DNA of 38,161 nucleotides from Melioribacter roseus (GTDB lineage: Bacteria > Bacteroidota > Ignavibacteria > Ignavibacteriales > Melioribacteraceae), in assembly GCA_020726285.1 (NCBI GenBank), contig DYSW01000012.1:1-38161 (forward strand). The letters are read 5' to 3'. The notes under the pieces were generated by a model, which did not search any database, had not been told where the DNA came from, and saw only the letters and a list, made by a program, of their open reading frames with translations. Positions 25,600-34,433 of this stretch are shown here, in pieces. A program made the translations under genes and the position numbers. Numbering within the stretch: position 1 is the first letter of the stretch; each line of letters starts with the position of its first letter.

Positions 25600-26562
25600 A
25601 TGAAAAGAAATCTAAAAATTGCAGTTTTGTTTGTGCTTTTTGCTACTTCACTTTTTGCACAAAAAACAGAAGTCGATAAAAATATTCCACATTATAAAAA
25701 AAATGGCAACATTAGTGGAAACGCAAGCAGTATCGGTTCAGACACAATGAACAATTTAATGACTCTTTGGTTGGAGGGTTTCAAAAAACATTATCCGCTT
25801 GTAAACATACAAATTGAAGGAAAAGGTTCGTCAACTGCTCCACCAGCATTAATTGAAGGAACCGCACAATTTGGTCCAATGTCCCGAAAAATGAAATCAC
25901 AAGAAATAGATTTATTCAAAAAGAAATATGGTTTTGAACCTACAATTATTAAAACTTCTTTAGATGCGTTGGCGGTTTTCGTAAATAAAGATAATCCAAT
26001 TAAAAGTCTTTCTTTAGACCAAGTAGATGCAATCTTTTCTAAAACAAGAAAAAGAAATGGAAGAGAAGTAAAAACTTGGGCTGATTTAGGTTTAAAAAAT
26101 GAATGGGCGGGCAAACCAATAAGTTTATATGGAAGAAATTCAGCTTCTGGAACTTACGGTTACTTTAAAGAAGAAGCCTTAAAAAAAGGTGATTTTAAAG
26201 ATGAAGTTAAAGAACAACCAGGTTCTGCCAGTGTTGTACAAGGAATTACAAAAGACAAATACGGCATTGGTTACAGTGGAATAGGTTATAAAACTTCTGG
26301 CGTAAAAGATTTGGCGCTAAGTGAAAAAATGGGTGAAGAAAGTTTTGATGGAAGTTATAAAAATGTAATTTCAGACAAATATCCACTTTCACGCTATCTT
26401 TATCTTGCAATTGCAAAATATCCTAAAAAACAGTTAGATCCACTTGTAAAAGAATTTATCAAATATATTTTCAGTTATGAAGGACAAGAAGTTGTTGTAA
26501 AAGATGGCTATTTACCACTTCCTTATGAAGTAATAAAAGAAGAATTAAAGAAATTAGATTAG
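25600..26562 (+). CDS. pstS: Phosphate-binding periplasmic protein
   Basis: High-affinity phosphate receptor of the Pst importer. A signal peptide covers about residues 1-20 (cleavage near LFAQ). Phosphate-loop regions seen are SSIGSDTMNNLM, GKGSSTAPPALIEGTAQFGPMSR and YGRNSASGTYGYF, with Ser/Thr/Arg/Asp side chains as in the PBP-like family. The 320-residue length is normal. It is the first gene of the pst-pho operon, behind the 11-bp repeats, and its stop nearly abuts pstC. Confidence 0.95.
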   Translation: MKRNLKIAVLFVLFATSLFAQKTEVDKNIPHYKKNGNISGNASSIGSDTMNNLMTLWLEGFKKHYPLVNIQIEGKGSSTAPPALIEGTAQFGPMSRKMKSQEIDLFKKKYGFEPTIIKTSLDALAVFVNKDNPIKSLSLDQVDAIFSKTRKRNGREVKTWADLGLKNEWAGKPISLYGRNSASGTYGYFKEEALKKGDFKDEVKEQPGSASVVQGITKDKYGIGYSGIGYKTSGVKDLALSEKMGEESFDGSYKNVISDKYPLSRYLYLAIAKYPKKQLDPLVKEFIKYIFSYEGQEVVVKDGYLPLPYEVIKEELKKLD

Positions 26563-26565
26563 TTG

Positions 26566-28752
26566 ATGCAAGAACTTACAAAATTTCAGAAACGATTAAA
26601 ATTTGAAAACAAAGTTGCCTCCGGGTTGATTACACTCGGAGGCTACGGCGTTATAGTAAGCGTTTTGTTAATTTTCTTTTTTCTTGTTTCAGAAACACTT
26701 CCCTTATTTTGGAAAACAAGTCTTGAAAAGGATTTTGAAATTAGTGGAAAAACTCCAATTTCAATTGGAATGGACGACTACAAGGAATTAGTTTATCAAG
26801 TTTACGAAAATGGAATAATTTCTTACTACAATATCAAACAAAAGAAAAATGTAAAATACGACACTCTTTCGCTTTCGGCGGGAGAAAAAATAATTTCGTC
26901 TTCATCTACATTGGAAAAAGACGAAATAGCATTTTGCACTGACTCGGGAAGAATTATTAACGCAGCAGTTTTACTTACGCCAGAATACAGCGGGAATTCG
27001 CGATCTATTGTTCCTAAGTTGGTGAATTACGAAGACTTTTATGGAAAAGAAAGTGGAAAATCATTAGAAAATTTAGCTTTTGATAAAAACGAAAATGGCA
27101 ACAAATTTTGGGTTTGGACAAGCGAAAAAAAGAATGTATTTATTAAAATTTTTGATTTAGAAGAAGATTTAAACTACACACACAAATTAACTGAACTTAC
27201 AGGCGGAACAAAAATTACTGCTTCCGCAATTAACGCCGAAACAGAAGTTCTTTTTCTTTCAGATGAAAACGGCGAAATATTCTATTTCGATATTTCAAAT
27301 TATGAATCGCCTGAATTAAAATCTCATTGGAAAGCAAGCAATAACGAAATCACAGCAATTTCATTTTTAATTGGTGGAAATGCGGTGGTTTTAGGAAGCA
27401 AAAAAGGTGAAGTAGAAATTTGGTTCCAAATACGCAACGAAAATGACGATGTCGTTTTTACAAAAACACAAGTCTTTGAAAATCACAATTCAGAAATAAC
27501 AAAAATTGTGCCTTCTCAACGAAACAGAACTTTTCTAACAGTTGACAAATCGGGTGAATTGCACTTAAATTATTCCACAACATCAGCCACAAATGTAAAA
27601 TTTGATAATGAGAAAAAAGGAATAAAATTGGTTGATTTTTCGCCAACCGCCGATGTAATTATTGTGGCAGACGACAATTCCAAAATAGGCTTTTTCAACC
27701 TTCAGAATGAACATCCTGAAGTAACCGTGAATTCCCTTTTTGGAAAAATTTGGTACGAAGGTTATTCAAAACCAGAATTTGTTTGGCAATCAACAGGCGG
27801 TTCAGATGCTTTTGAATCGAAAATGAGTTTAATTCCGTTAATATTTGGAACGTTAAAAGGCACACTTTACGCAATGCTTTTCTCTATTCCAATTGCCATT
27901 TTCGGAGCAATATACGTTTCGCAGTTTGCTCCCAAAAATCTTGCGGTAATTATTAAACCAATTATCGAAATTATGGCGGCTCTTCCTTCGGTTGTAATTG
28001 GATTTCTTGCGGGACTTTTCTTTTCGCCATTATTTGAAAAAAATTTACTACTTATTGTTTTACTTTCTGTGGCAGCGCCAATTCTATTTGTAGTTATAAT
28101 TTCACTTTGGGGTTTAATTCCAGAAGATAAGCGAAGAAAATTTTCAAATACTTGGGAACTTACTTTTGTCTTTATTGCAATGGTTTTGGTTTTTATGATA
28201 TTCTGGGGTATTTCCGAACCATTAGAAACCTTGTTTTTTGATGGAAATGTCAAAAATTGGCTTTATTCAAATTTTAATATTGGTTACGACCAACGAAATA
28301 GTCTTGTTGTGGGAATTGCTCTTGGTTTTGCAGTAATTCCAATAATATTTACAATTACAGAAGATGCACTTACAAACGTTCCAAAATCATTAACTTCTGC
28401 TTCGCTTGCTTTGGGCGCTAGTAAATGGCAAACAGTTCAACGCGTTGTTTTGCCCGCCGCTTCAGGTGGTATTTTTGCCGCAATTATTTTGGGTTTAGGA
28501 AGAGCAATTGGCGAAACTATGATTGTGTTAATGGCAACAGGAAATACTCCAATTTTAGACTTGAGTTTGTTTAACGGTTTTAGAGCAATGAGCGCCACAA
28601 TTGCTGTTGAAATTCCCGAAGCGCCAGTTGGTGGTTCGTTGTACAGAGTTTTATTTTTAACAGCTCTTTTATTACTAATTTTTACATTTATTGTGAACAG
28701 TTTGGCTACGTACATCGGCGATAAACTTCGCAAAAAATATGCTCGATACTAA
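26566..28752 (+). CDS. pstC: Phosphate ABC permease with beta-propeller-like insert
   Basis: Membrane subunit of the Pst importer, 728 residues, more than twice the classic PstC. After an N-terminal helix (about 18-44), residues 55-390 form a non-membrane domain. Its repeats read like WD40 blades, such as ASAINAETEVLFLSDENGEI, NAVVLGSKKGEVEIW and TFLTVDKSGELHL. The permease domain follows with six helices and the EAA-type loop ASLALGASKWQTVQRVVLP, then GLGRAIGETM. Long PstC forms are known in gammaproteobacteria. ATG at 26566 was chosen over the TTG just before it. Given a single preceding helix, the insert is probably periplasmic. Confidence 0.93.
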   Translation: MQELTKFQKRLKFENKVASGLITLGGYGVIVSVLLIFFFLVSETLPLFWKTSLEKDFEISGKTPISIGMDDYKELVYQVYENGIISYYNIKQKKNVKYDTLSLSAGEKIISSSSTLEKDEIAFCTDSGRIINAAVLLTPEYSGNSRSIVPKLVNYEDFYGKESGKSLENLAFDKNENGNKFWVWTSEKKNVFIKIFDLEEDLNYTHKLTELTGGTKITASAINAETEVLFLSDENGEIFYFDISNYESPELKSHWKASNNEITAISFLIGGNAVVLGSKKGEVEIWFQIRNENDDVVFTKTQVFENHNSEITKIVPSQRNRTFLTVDKSGELHLNYSTTSATNVKFDNEKKGIKLVDFSPTADVIIVADDNSKIGFFNLQNEHPEVTVNSLFGKIWYEGYSKPEFVWQSTGGSDAFESKMSLIPLIFGTLKGTLYAMLFSIPIAIFGAIYVSQFAPKNLAVIIKPIIEIMAALPSVVIGFLAGLFFSPLFEKNLLLIVLLSVAAPILFVVIISLWGLIPEDKRRKFSNTWELTFVFIAMVLVFMIFWGISEPLETLFFDGNVKNWLYSNFNIGYDQRNSLVVGIALGFAVIPIIFTITEDALTNVPKSLTSASLALGASKWQTVQRVVLPAASGGIFAAIILGLGRAIGETMIVLMATGNTPILDLSLFNGFRAMSATIAVEIPEAPVGGSLYRVLFLTALLLLIFTFIVNSLATYIGDKLRKKYARY

Positions 28753-28754
28753 TT

Positions 28755-30395
28755 ATGAATAAAATAATTACATTCTGGAAAAAAGGGGATTCCTACATTT
28801 TACTAACGGCTGGCGGTTTGCTCTTTTCGCTTGCGATGGTAATTTTTATGATTTCTATAATTCTTATAAAAGGATTTGGTTCATTTTATGTAAGCGATGT
28901 TGCTGAAATAAAAATGAAAGACAATACAATTTATCTTGCAGAAATATTAGAAAAAGAAGAAGTTGTATTACAAAGTGAATCAGGAAAAAGCTACAAGCAA
29001 GAGCAAACAAATATCAAAATTGCAAATAGAGATATTTTTGACCAAGATTTTAAATGGATAAATTCCCAAGAAATTTCCAAAATTGAATATCCACAAAATG
29101 TAACAGTTTTTGAGAGATGGGAATACGGCAATCTTATCGCTTATGTAAGAAATCTGAATTACAACGGCAAAGTTTATCTAACTAGTGATAAGGATTTTTG
29201 GGATACTTTCTCGAGGGCTTTTGAAAAATCTGAAGAAAATAAATCTGAAAAAGAAAATCTTGAAGAAGAACTAAATGATGTATTGTCGCCAGTTAGCGAA
29301 ATTCAGCGGGAAATTGCTTTAATGGAAATAAACTTTTCTTGGAAAACAAAAGAAATTGAAAAATTAAAGCAAGAAGAAGGAACGCTTCAAGCTGAAATAA
29401 ATTTTCAAATTGAACAATTGAACAAGAAAATAGAACAAAAAGTAATCGAAAATTCAGAAATTTATGCAATAGTTCAATCTGGTGATGGAACAGAAATTAC
29501 ACTTGAGCTAGAAAAAGTTTACAGATTTTGTCGCCCAAATGATATGAATTTTATTGCTAAATCCGGACTTTACTTAACAAAAATATGGGAATATTTGGTA
29601 GAAGACCCGCGAGAATCAAACACAGAAGGTGGAGTTTTTCCCGCAATTTTTGGAACAGTAATGATGGTAATTTTGATGTCGATAGCCGTAGTTCCTTTTG
29701 GTGTTCTTGCGGCACTTTATCTTAATGAATACGCAAAACAAGGATTTGTAACACGTTTAATTCGACTTGCAATAGCAAATCTTGCAGGAGTTCCATCAAT
29801 AGTTTATGGAATTTTCGGGTTAGGATTTTTTATTTACTTTTTGGGTGGAACGATAGACCAACTTTTGTTTTCATCAAAATTACCCGAACCAACTTTTGGA
29901 ACGGGTGGAATTTTATGGGCTTCGCTTACTTTGGCTTTGCTAACTTTGCCTGTTGTTGTTGTTGCAACAGAAGAAGGAATTCTTGCTGTTCCAAAAGCGA
30001 ATAAAGATGGTGCTTTGGCTTTGGGTGCAACAAAGTGGCAAATGATAAGAAAAATAGTTTTACCGAATGCAATGCCAGGAATTTTAACTGGAGTAATTTT
30101 AGCAATAAGCCGAGGCGCTGGCGAAGTTGCTCCGCTAATGATAACTGGAGTTGTAAAACTTGCACCAACATTACCATTCGACACATCATTCCCGTTTTTA
30201 CATCTCGACAGAAAATTTATGCACTTAGGATTTCATATTTACGATGTTGGGTTTCAATCGCCAAACGTTGAAGCCTCGCTTCCTATGGTTTACACTACAG
30301 CATTGTTGTTGATCTTTATTGTAATCACATTAAATTTGAGTGCAATTTTCCTAAGAAATTATTTAAGAAAGAAATTCAAAACATCCGCTTTTTAG
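28755..30395 (+). CDS. pstA: Phosphate ABC permease with coiled-coil insert
   Basis: Second membrane subunit of Pst, 546 residues against about 300 for the classic form. Helix 1 lies at about 15-42. Residues 45-285 form an extra domain with a charged coiled coil near 155-230 (SEENKSEKENLEEELNDVL, then IEKLKQEEGTLQAEI). The permease core holds GVLAALYLNEYA, NLAGVPSIVYGIFGLGFF and the EAA loop GALALGATKWQMIRKIVLP, then ISRGAGEVAPLMITG. The gene begins two bases after the pstC stop. The extra domains of PstA and PstC may contact each other (inference). Confidence 0.94.
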   Translation: MNKIITFWKKGDSYILLTAGGLLFSLAMVIFMISIILIKGFGSFYVSDVAEIKMKDNTIYLAEILEKEEVVLQSESGKSYKQEQTNIKIANRDIFDQDFKWINSQEISKIEYPQNVTVFERWEYGNLIAYVRNLNYNGKVYLTSDKDFWDTFSRAFEKSEENKSEKENLEEELNDVLSPVSEIQREIALMEINFSWKTKEIEKLKQEEGTLQAEINFQIEQLNKKIEQKVIENSEIYAIVQSGDGTEITLELEKVYRFCRPNDMNFIAKSGLYLTKIWEYLVEDPRESNTEGGVFPAIFGTVMMVILMSIAVVPFGVLAALYLNEYAKQGFVTRLIRLAIANLAGVPSIVYGIFGLGFFIYFLGGTIDQLLFSSKLPEPTFGTGGILWASLTLALLTLPVVVVATEEGILAVPKANKDGALALGATKWQMIRKIVLPNAMPGILTGVILAISRGAGEVAPLMITGVVKLAPTLPFDTSFPFLHLDRKFMHLGFHIYDVGFQSPNVEASLPMVYTTALLLIFIVITLNLSAIFLRNYLRKKFKTSAF

Positions 30396-30405
30396 TTGAG
30401 AAATT

Positions 30406-31221
30406 ATGAAAATTAATGTTCAAAATTCAATATCTGCAAGTTTTACAACCGATTTATCGAAAGAAAAAATCATTCTCGAGACAAAAAATGTTGATTTATG
30501 CTACGTTCCACAAGTAAGAACTCTGACAAATGTTTCAATTCAAATTCCTGAAAAGAAAGTAACGGCGTTCATTGGTCCTTCGGGATGCGGAAAATCGACA
30601 CTTTTGAGATGTTTTAATAGAATGAATGATTTAATTCCCGGAATTTCTATTAAAGGTTTAATAACTATTGATGGAATAGATATTTATTCACCCGAAACAA
30701 AATTGGAAGAATTAAGAAAGAAAGTTGGAATGGTTTTTCAGAAATCAAATCCGTTTCCAATGGGAATTTGGGAGAATGTTGCTTTCGGTCCGAAAGTAAA
30801 CGGAATTAGAGAAAAAGCAGAATTAGATGAAATGGTTGAGTCTGCACTAATTCAAGCAGATTTGTGGAAAGAAGTTAAAGATAGATTGAATAATTCGGCA
30901 TTGGATTTATCTGGTGGACAGCAACAACGATTGTGTATTGCTCGCGCGTTGGCAAACAAACCCGAAATAATTTTAATGGACGAACCAGCGTCGGCTCTCG
31001 ATCCAATTTCGACAAACAAAATTGAAGAAACAATAGATGAATTGCGAGAAAATTATACAATAATTATTGTTACTCACAACATGCAACAAGCGGCTCGAGT
31101 TTCAGACTACACAGCATTTATGATGATTGGCGAAATGATAGAGTTTAATGCAACATCAAAATTATTTACAAATCCAGAAAAAAAACTAACAGAAGATTAT
31201 ATTACGGGTAGATTTGGTTAA
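30406..31221 (+). CDS. pstB: Phosphate ABC transporter ATPase
   Basis: Cytoplasmic ATPase driving Pst. The 271-residue length is usual. Walker A is GPSGCGKST followed by the PstB-specific [11 protein letters not shown]. The Q loop is [16 protein letters not shown], the signature [16 protein letters not shown], Walker [14 protein letters not shown] and the H loop [13 protein letters not shown]. The N-terminal 25 residues are an extra tail of no known role. It is fourth in the operon. Confidence 0.97.
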   Translation: MKINVQNSISASFTTDLSKEKIILETKNVDLCYVPQVRTLTNVSIQIPEKKVTAFIGPSGCGKSTLLRCFNRMNDLIPGISIKGLITIDGIDIYSPETKLEELRKKVGMVFQKSNPFPMGIWENVAFGPKVNGIREKAELDEMVESALIQADLWKEVKDRLNNSALDLSGGQQQRLCIARALANKPEIILMDEPASALDPISTNKIEETIDELRENYTIIIVTHNMQQAARVSDYTAFMMIGEMIEFNATSKLFTNPEKKLTEDYITGRFG

Positions 31222-31244
31222 AAATGTTCAACTAAAGGAAAATT

Positions 31245-31910
31245 ATGAGTGAAAAATTTCAAGATATGTTAGAACAAGTAAATAAAGATATTATCTTTCA
31301 GGCAAATGAAGTGGAAGATGCTTTATTTAAAGCCGTAAAATCATTTAAAATTCAAAATGAAAAAATGGCGGAAATTGTAAAGAAATTAGATAGAACAATA
31401 AATTTTCGCGAAGTAGAAATTGAAAAGAAAATTCTCGATTTACTTGCAACACAACAACCGGTTGCAATTGATTTGCGATTTATTGTTGGCGCATTAAAAA
31501 TGAATAATGATTTAGAAAGAATGGCGGACCATGCAAAATCGATAGCAAAAATTGCTTTAACTCTTTCCAACGAACCAATGATTTCAGAAGCAGAAGGTGT
31601 AATTGATTTAGGAAAAACAACACGGTTAATGGTTCACGATGCAGTTCAATCATTTATCCAAAGAGATTCTGATTTAGCGAAAGAAGTTCTTGAACGCGAC
31701 AATATTGTTGATGAAAAATTTGCTAAAGTAACCGAAATTGTTTACACCGCCGTTGAAATAAATCCCAAGAAATTCAAGCAAGGCTATGAAATAATTAACG
31801 CAGCAAAACATCTTGAAAGAATTGCTGATTTAGCAACAAATCTTTGCGAAGATGTTGTTTTTATGAACGATGCAACCATTTTAAGATACGGTTTTTATAA
31901 ACAGGATTAG
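31245..31910 (+). CDS. phoU: Phosphate-signalling regulator PhoU
   Basis: Links Pst transport to the PhoR-PhoB two-component system by binding metal and PstB/PhoR. The 221-residue all-helical protein has the two PhoU repeats with the conserved E/D-rich motifs (NFREVEIEKKILDLLA; RDNIVDEKFAKV) and ALKMNNDLERMADHAKSIA in the first half, mirrored by AAKHLERIADLATNLCEDV in the second. AAAGGA precedes the ATG at a good distance. It sits directly between pstB and the response-regulator gene. Confidence 0.97.
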   Translation: MSEKFQDMLEQVNKDIIFQANEVEDALFKAVKSFKIQNEKMAEIVKKLDRTINFREVEIEKKILDLLATQQPVAIDLRFIVGALKMNNDLERMADHAKSIAKIALTLSNEPMISEAEGVIDLGKTTRLMVHDAVQSFIQRDSDLAKEVLERDNIVDEKFAKVTEIVYTAVEINPKKFKQGYEIINAAKHLERIADLATNLCEDVVFMNDATILRYGFYKQD

Positions 31911-31913
31911 AAT

Positions 31914-32588
31914 TTGTCAACCAAAGTATATGTTGTTGAAGACAACCCGGATATTTCTGAATTAGTTGAATTTAATCTTTCTACAAAAGGATTTGAAGTT
32001 GAAGTAATTCCAGATGGTTATATAGCCTACGAAAAAATAATGGATTTTCCTCCCGATTTACTGATTCTTGATTTGAATTTACCAGGAATGTCGGGAATTG
32101 AAATATGCAAATACATTCGTAATTCAAACCAAATTAAAGATTTGCCAATTATTATGCTTACGGCTCGTTCGCAAGAAACGGACAAAGTAATTGGTTTGCA
32201 AGCAGGGGCTGATGATTATATTACAAAACCATTTGGAATAAAGGAATTACTTGCTCGCATTGAAGCTCTTTTGAGAAGGACAAAGAAAAGTCATAACCAA
32301 ATATTTAAAATCAATAATCTCGAAATCAACTTTGACTCACATTCTGTTGTTTGTCACGGAAAAGAAATTCACATTTCCGCAAAAGAAATGAAATTTATGA
32401 AGACTTTGGTTGAAGCAAATGGTAGAGTTTTATCGCGGTTTGATTTAATTGAAAATATTTGGGAAAAAAATTCAGTTCCAGATGAACACACGGTTAATGT
32501 AACGGTTAAACGACTTCGTGATAAATTGGGCGAATGTAAATCGATAATCAAAACTGTGCAAGGTGTTGGTTATCGTTTGAATAATTAG
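31914..32588 (+). CDS. phoB: PhoB-type response regulator
   Basis: Two-component regulator of 224 residues: a receiver domain (1-120) and a winged-helix OmpR/PhoB DNA-binding domain (about 130-224). The acidic pocket includes Glu9-Asp10, the phospho-acceptor is Asp53 (LILDLNLPGMSG), and ITKPF carries the conserved Lys. Translation must start at TTG: the receiver strand STKVYVVED begins right there, and no ATG or GTG is available between the phoU stop and it. A rare start could hold its level below that of its neighbours. It is the likely binder of the 11-bp repeats upstream of pstS. Confidence 0.95.
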   Translation: MSTKVYVVEDNPDISELVEFNLSTKGFEVEVIPDGYIAYEKIMDFPPDLLILDLNLPGMSGIEICKYIRNSNQIKDLPIIMLTARSQETDKVIGLQAGADDYITKPFGIKELLARIEALLRRTKKSHNQIFKINNLEINFDSHSVVCHGKEIHISAKEMKFMKTLVEANGRVLSRFDLIENIWEKNSVPDEHTVNVTVKRLRDKLGECKSIIKTVQGVGYRLNN

Positions 32589-32600
32589 TTAAATATTCCC

Positions 32601-34373
32601 ATGAAAAGATTATCTAACGGTATTTTAAAACGATTTTTTTTTATTTCTGTTATTGGAATTGTTTTTATTAACATTTTTGTTTGGGTGGAAATAAACAGCG
32701 AACTTGATTCATTTCTTCACGAAAAAGCATTAAAACACACTGAAATTCTTACTGATGTTTACGAAGGAATTCAAGATTCCACAATTAATTCTGATTCAGC
32801 TAAAATTTTGGCGGTTGTAAAAACATCAAAACTACTTTCTGTTCAAATGGCAGTGTTAAATAAAAGTGGGAATTTGGTTTATCCAACAAATTATTCACTA
32901 AATCCCGACAATTTTCCAACAAAAATTAGCTATTTGTACTTACCCGAAATCCAACAAGCAATGGAAGAAGGAAACGGAAAAAACTTCAGATTTTCAGATA
33001 AAATGAAGAAAGAAATTTATTTCTTCTCATCAGTAATTCGTAAAAATGGCAGAATGGATGGATTTTTTCATCTATCAGTTTCTACTTTTGAATACAATAA
33101 ACATCTGTTTTTTGCCAAATTGATGATAATTTTGGTCGATTCAATCTTATTGCTAATGATGTTTATTATTTTCTTAATCGTAAAAAAATACATCACAAAA
33201 CAGACAACTTTATTGATCGAAGAAGTAAAAAATTCGGCAACTGGAGATGAAGTTCTTCCGTTAAAATATCACAATTTGAATGAATTTAACCAAATTTCTT
33301 TACAGCATAATCATATCGTTAATTTGTTGAATGATAAAAATATGAAGGCAATAAAAAAAGAGAAGCAATTGCTCGATTTGCTAAACTCGCTAAGTGAAGG
33401 AATTGCAGCTTTTGATAAAAAAGGTAAATTAGTTTTCTCAAACTCAAAATTCAAAAATATTATCAATCCAAAACCGACGCATAAACTTGAGCCAACAGTT
33501 TTTGATTTGATTGATTTTCCGCCGATGATAACTGATATTAATAAGTTTCAAACTCAGGGAAAAGAGGAACATGCTCGAGTAAAATATTGGAACGAACATA
33601 TTATTGAATACACAATAATTCCATTGACTTTGGACGATAAAAAAAATGGTATGATTTTAATATTTCGAGATGTAACTGAAGTTGCAAGGTTGGAACAAAT
33701 CAGAACAGATTTCGTGGCAAATGTTTCTCACGAATTCAAAACGCCACTGACTTCAATTCGCGGTTATACAGAAACTTTGCTCGATGGAATACGAGATGAA
33801 AATGTTTTAAACAAGTTTTTATCAAAAATATTAAAGCAAACGCTTTATCTCGAAAACATGGTTTCTGATTTGCTTAAACTTTCAAGAATAGAAAAGAAAG
33901 AAGTTTACCAAATTTCTGAAATTGAAATTACTCCAATTTTGACCGAAATTTATGAAGAATTTCGCCAAAAAGTGGAAGAAAGCGGCTATCAATTTATTTT
34001 TGATAACACAATTCCCCAAAATGTAATTGTAAATGGCAACAAAGTTTTAATTTCCACGATAATTTCAAATTTCCTTTCGAATGCAATTCAATATTCTAAA
34101 CAAAATGGAAAAATTACAATGTATTGTTTTGTTAATAAGGAATTTTTGCAAATTGAAGTAATAGACGAAGGAATTGGAATTGACGAAGCTGAAATTGACA
34201 GGGTTTTTGAAAGATTCTATCGCACAAAAGACGCAAAAGATTTATTTAGCACTGGAAGTGGTTTGGGACTTTCGATTGTGAAAAACAGCATTGAATTGCT
34301 TGGTGGAAAATTTGGAGTAGAAAGCAAAAAGAATGTTGGCTCAAAGTTTTGGATAAGTTTAGCAAGAAAATAG
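32601..34373 (+). CDS. phoR: PhoR-type sensor histidine kinase
   Basis: Membrane kinase of 590 residues paired with the response regulator next to it. TM1 lies at 12-29 and TM2 at about 173-195, with a roughly 140-residue sensor domain between them. A PAS-like domain covers about 255-360 (LNSLSEGIAAFDKKGKLVFSN). HisKA follows with NVSHEFKTPLTSIRGY (His377), then the ATPase with SNFLSNAIQYS, DEGIGID and GSGLGLSIVKNSIELLGG. Such PhoR proteins are thought to report on Pst/PhoU state, and the large sensor domain is variable in the family. It is the last gene of the operon; a hairpin follows. Confidence 0.94.
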   Translation: MKRLSNGILKRFFFISVIGIVFINIFVWVEINSELDSFLHEKALKHTEILTDVYEGIQDSTINSDSAKILAVVKTSKLLSVQMAVLNKSGNLVYPTNYSLNPDNFPTKISYLYLPEIQQAMEEGNGKNFRFSDKMKKEIYFFSSVIRKNGRMDGFFHLSVSTFEYNKHLFFAKLMIILVDSILLLMMFIIFLIVKKYITKQTTLLIEEVKNSATGDEVLPLKYHNLNEFNQISLQHNHIVNLLNDKNMKAIKKEKQLLDLLNSLSEGIAAFDKKGKLVFSNSKFKNIINPKPTHKLEPTVFDLIDFPPMITDINKFQTQGKEEHARVKYWNEHIIEYTIIPLTLDDKKNGMILIFRDVTEVARLEQIRTDFVANVSHEFKTPLTSIRGYTETLLDGIRDENVLNKFLSKILKQTLYLENMVSDLLKLSRIEKKEVYQISEIEITPILTEIYEEFRQKVEESGYQFIFDNTIPQNVIVNGNKVLISTIISNFLSNAIQYSKQNGKITMYCFVNKEFLQIEVIDEGIGIDEAEIDRVFERFYRTKDAKDLFSTGSGLGLSIVKNSIELLGGKFGVESKKNVGSKFWISLARK

Positions 34374-34416
34374 TCTGAAAGTTAATTGCTTAAAATTCAG
34401 ACTTTAGTGTTTTCCT
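34372..34416 (+). terminator. Terminator-like hairpin after phoR
   Basis: AGTCTGAA (34372-34379) pairs perfectly with TTCAGACT (34396-34403) across a 16-base loop that can itself form a short TTAA pairing. It overlaps the phoR stop and is followed by TTAGTGTTTTCCTTT. The long loop makes it a moderate candidate. It would end the pst-pho transcript before the convergent gene. Confidence 0.5.
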
Positions 34417-34433
34417 TTAATATCGAACAAAGT

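Noticed and set aside
29834-30189. Long antisense open frames opposite pstA
   Set aside because: They lie wholly within a strongly supported gene, have low-complexity composition (Leu/Gln-rich or Lys/Ile-rich) and no ribosome site.
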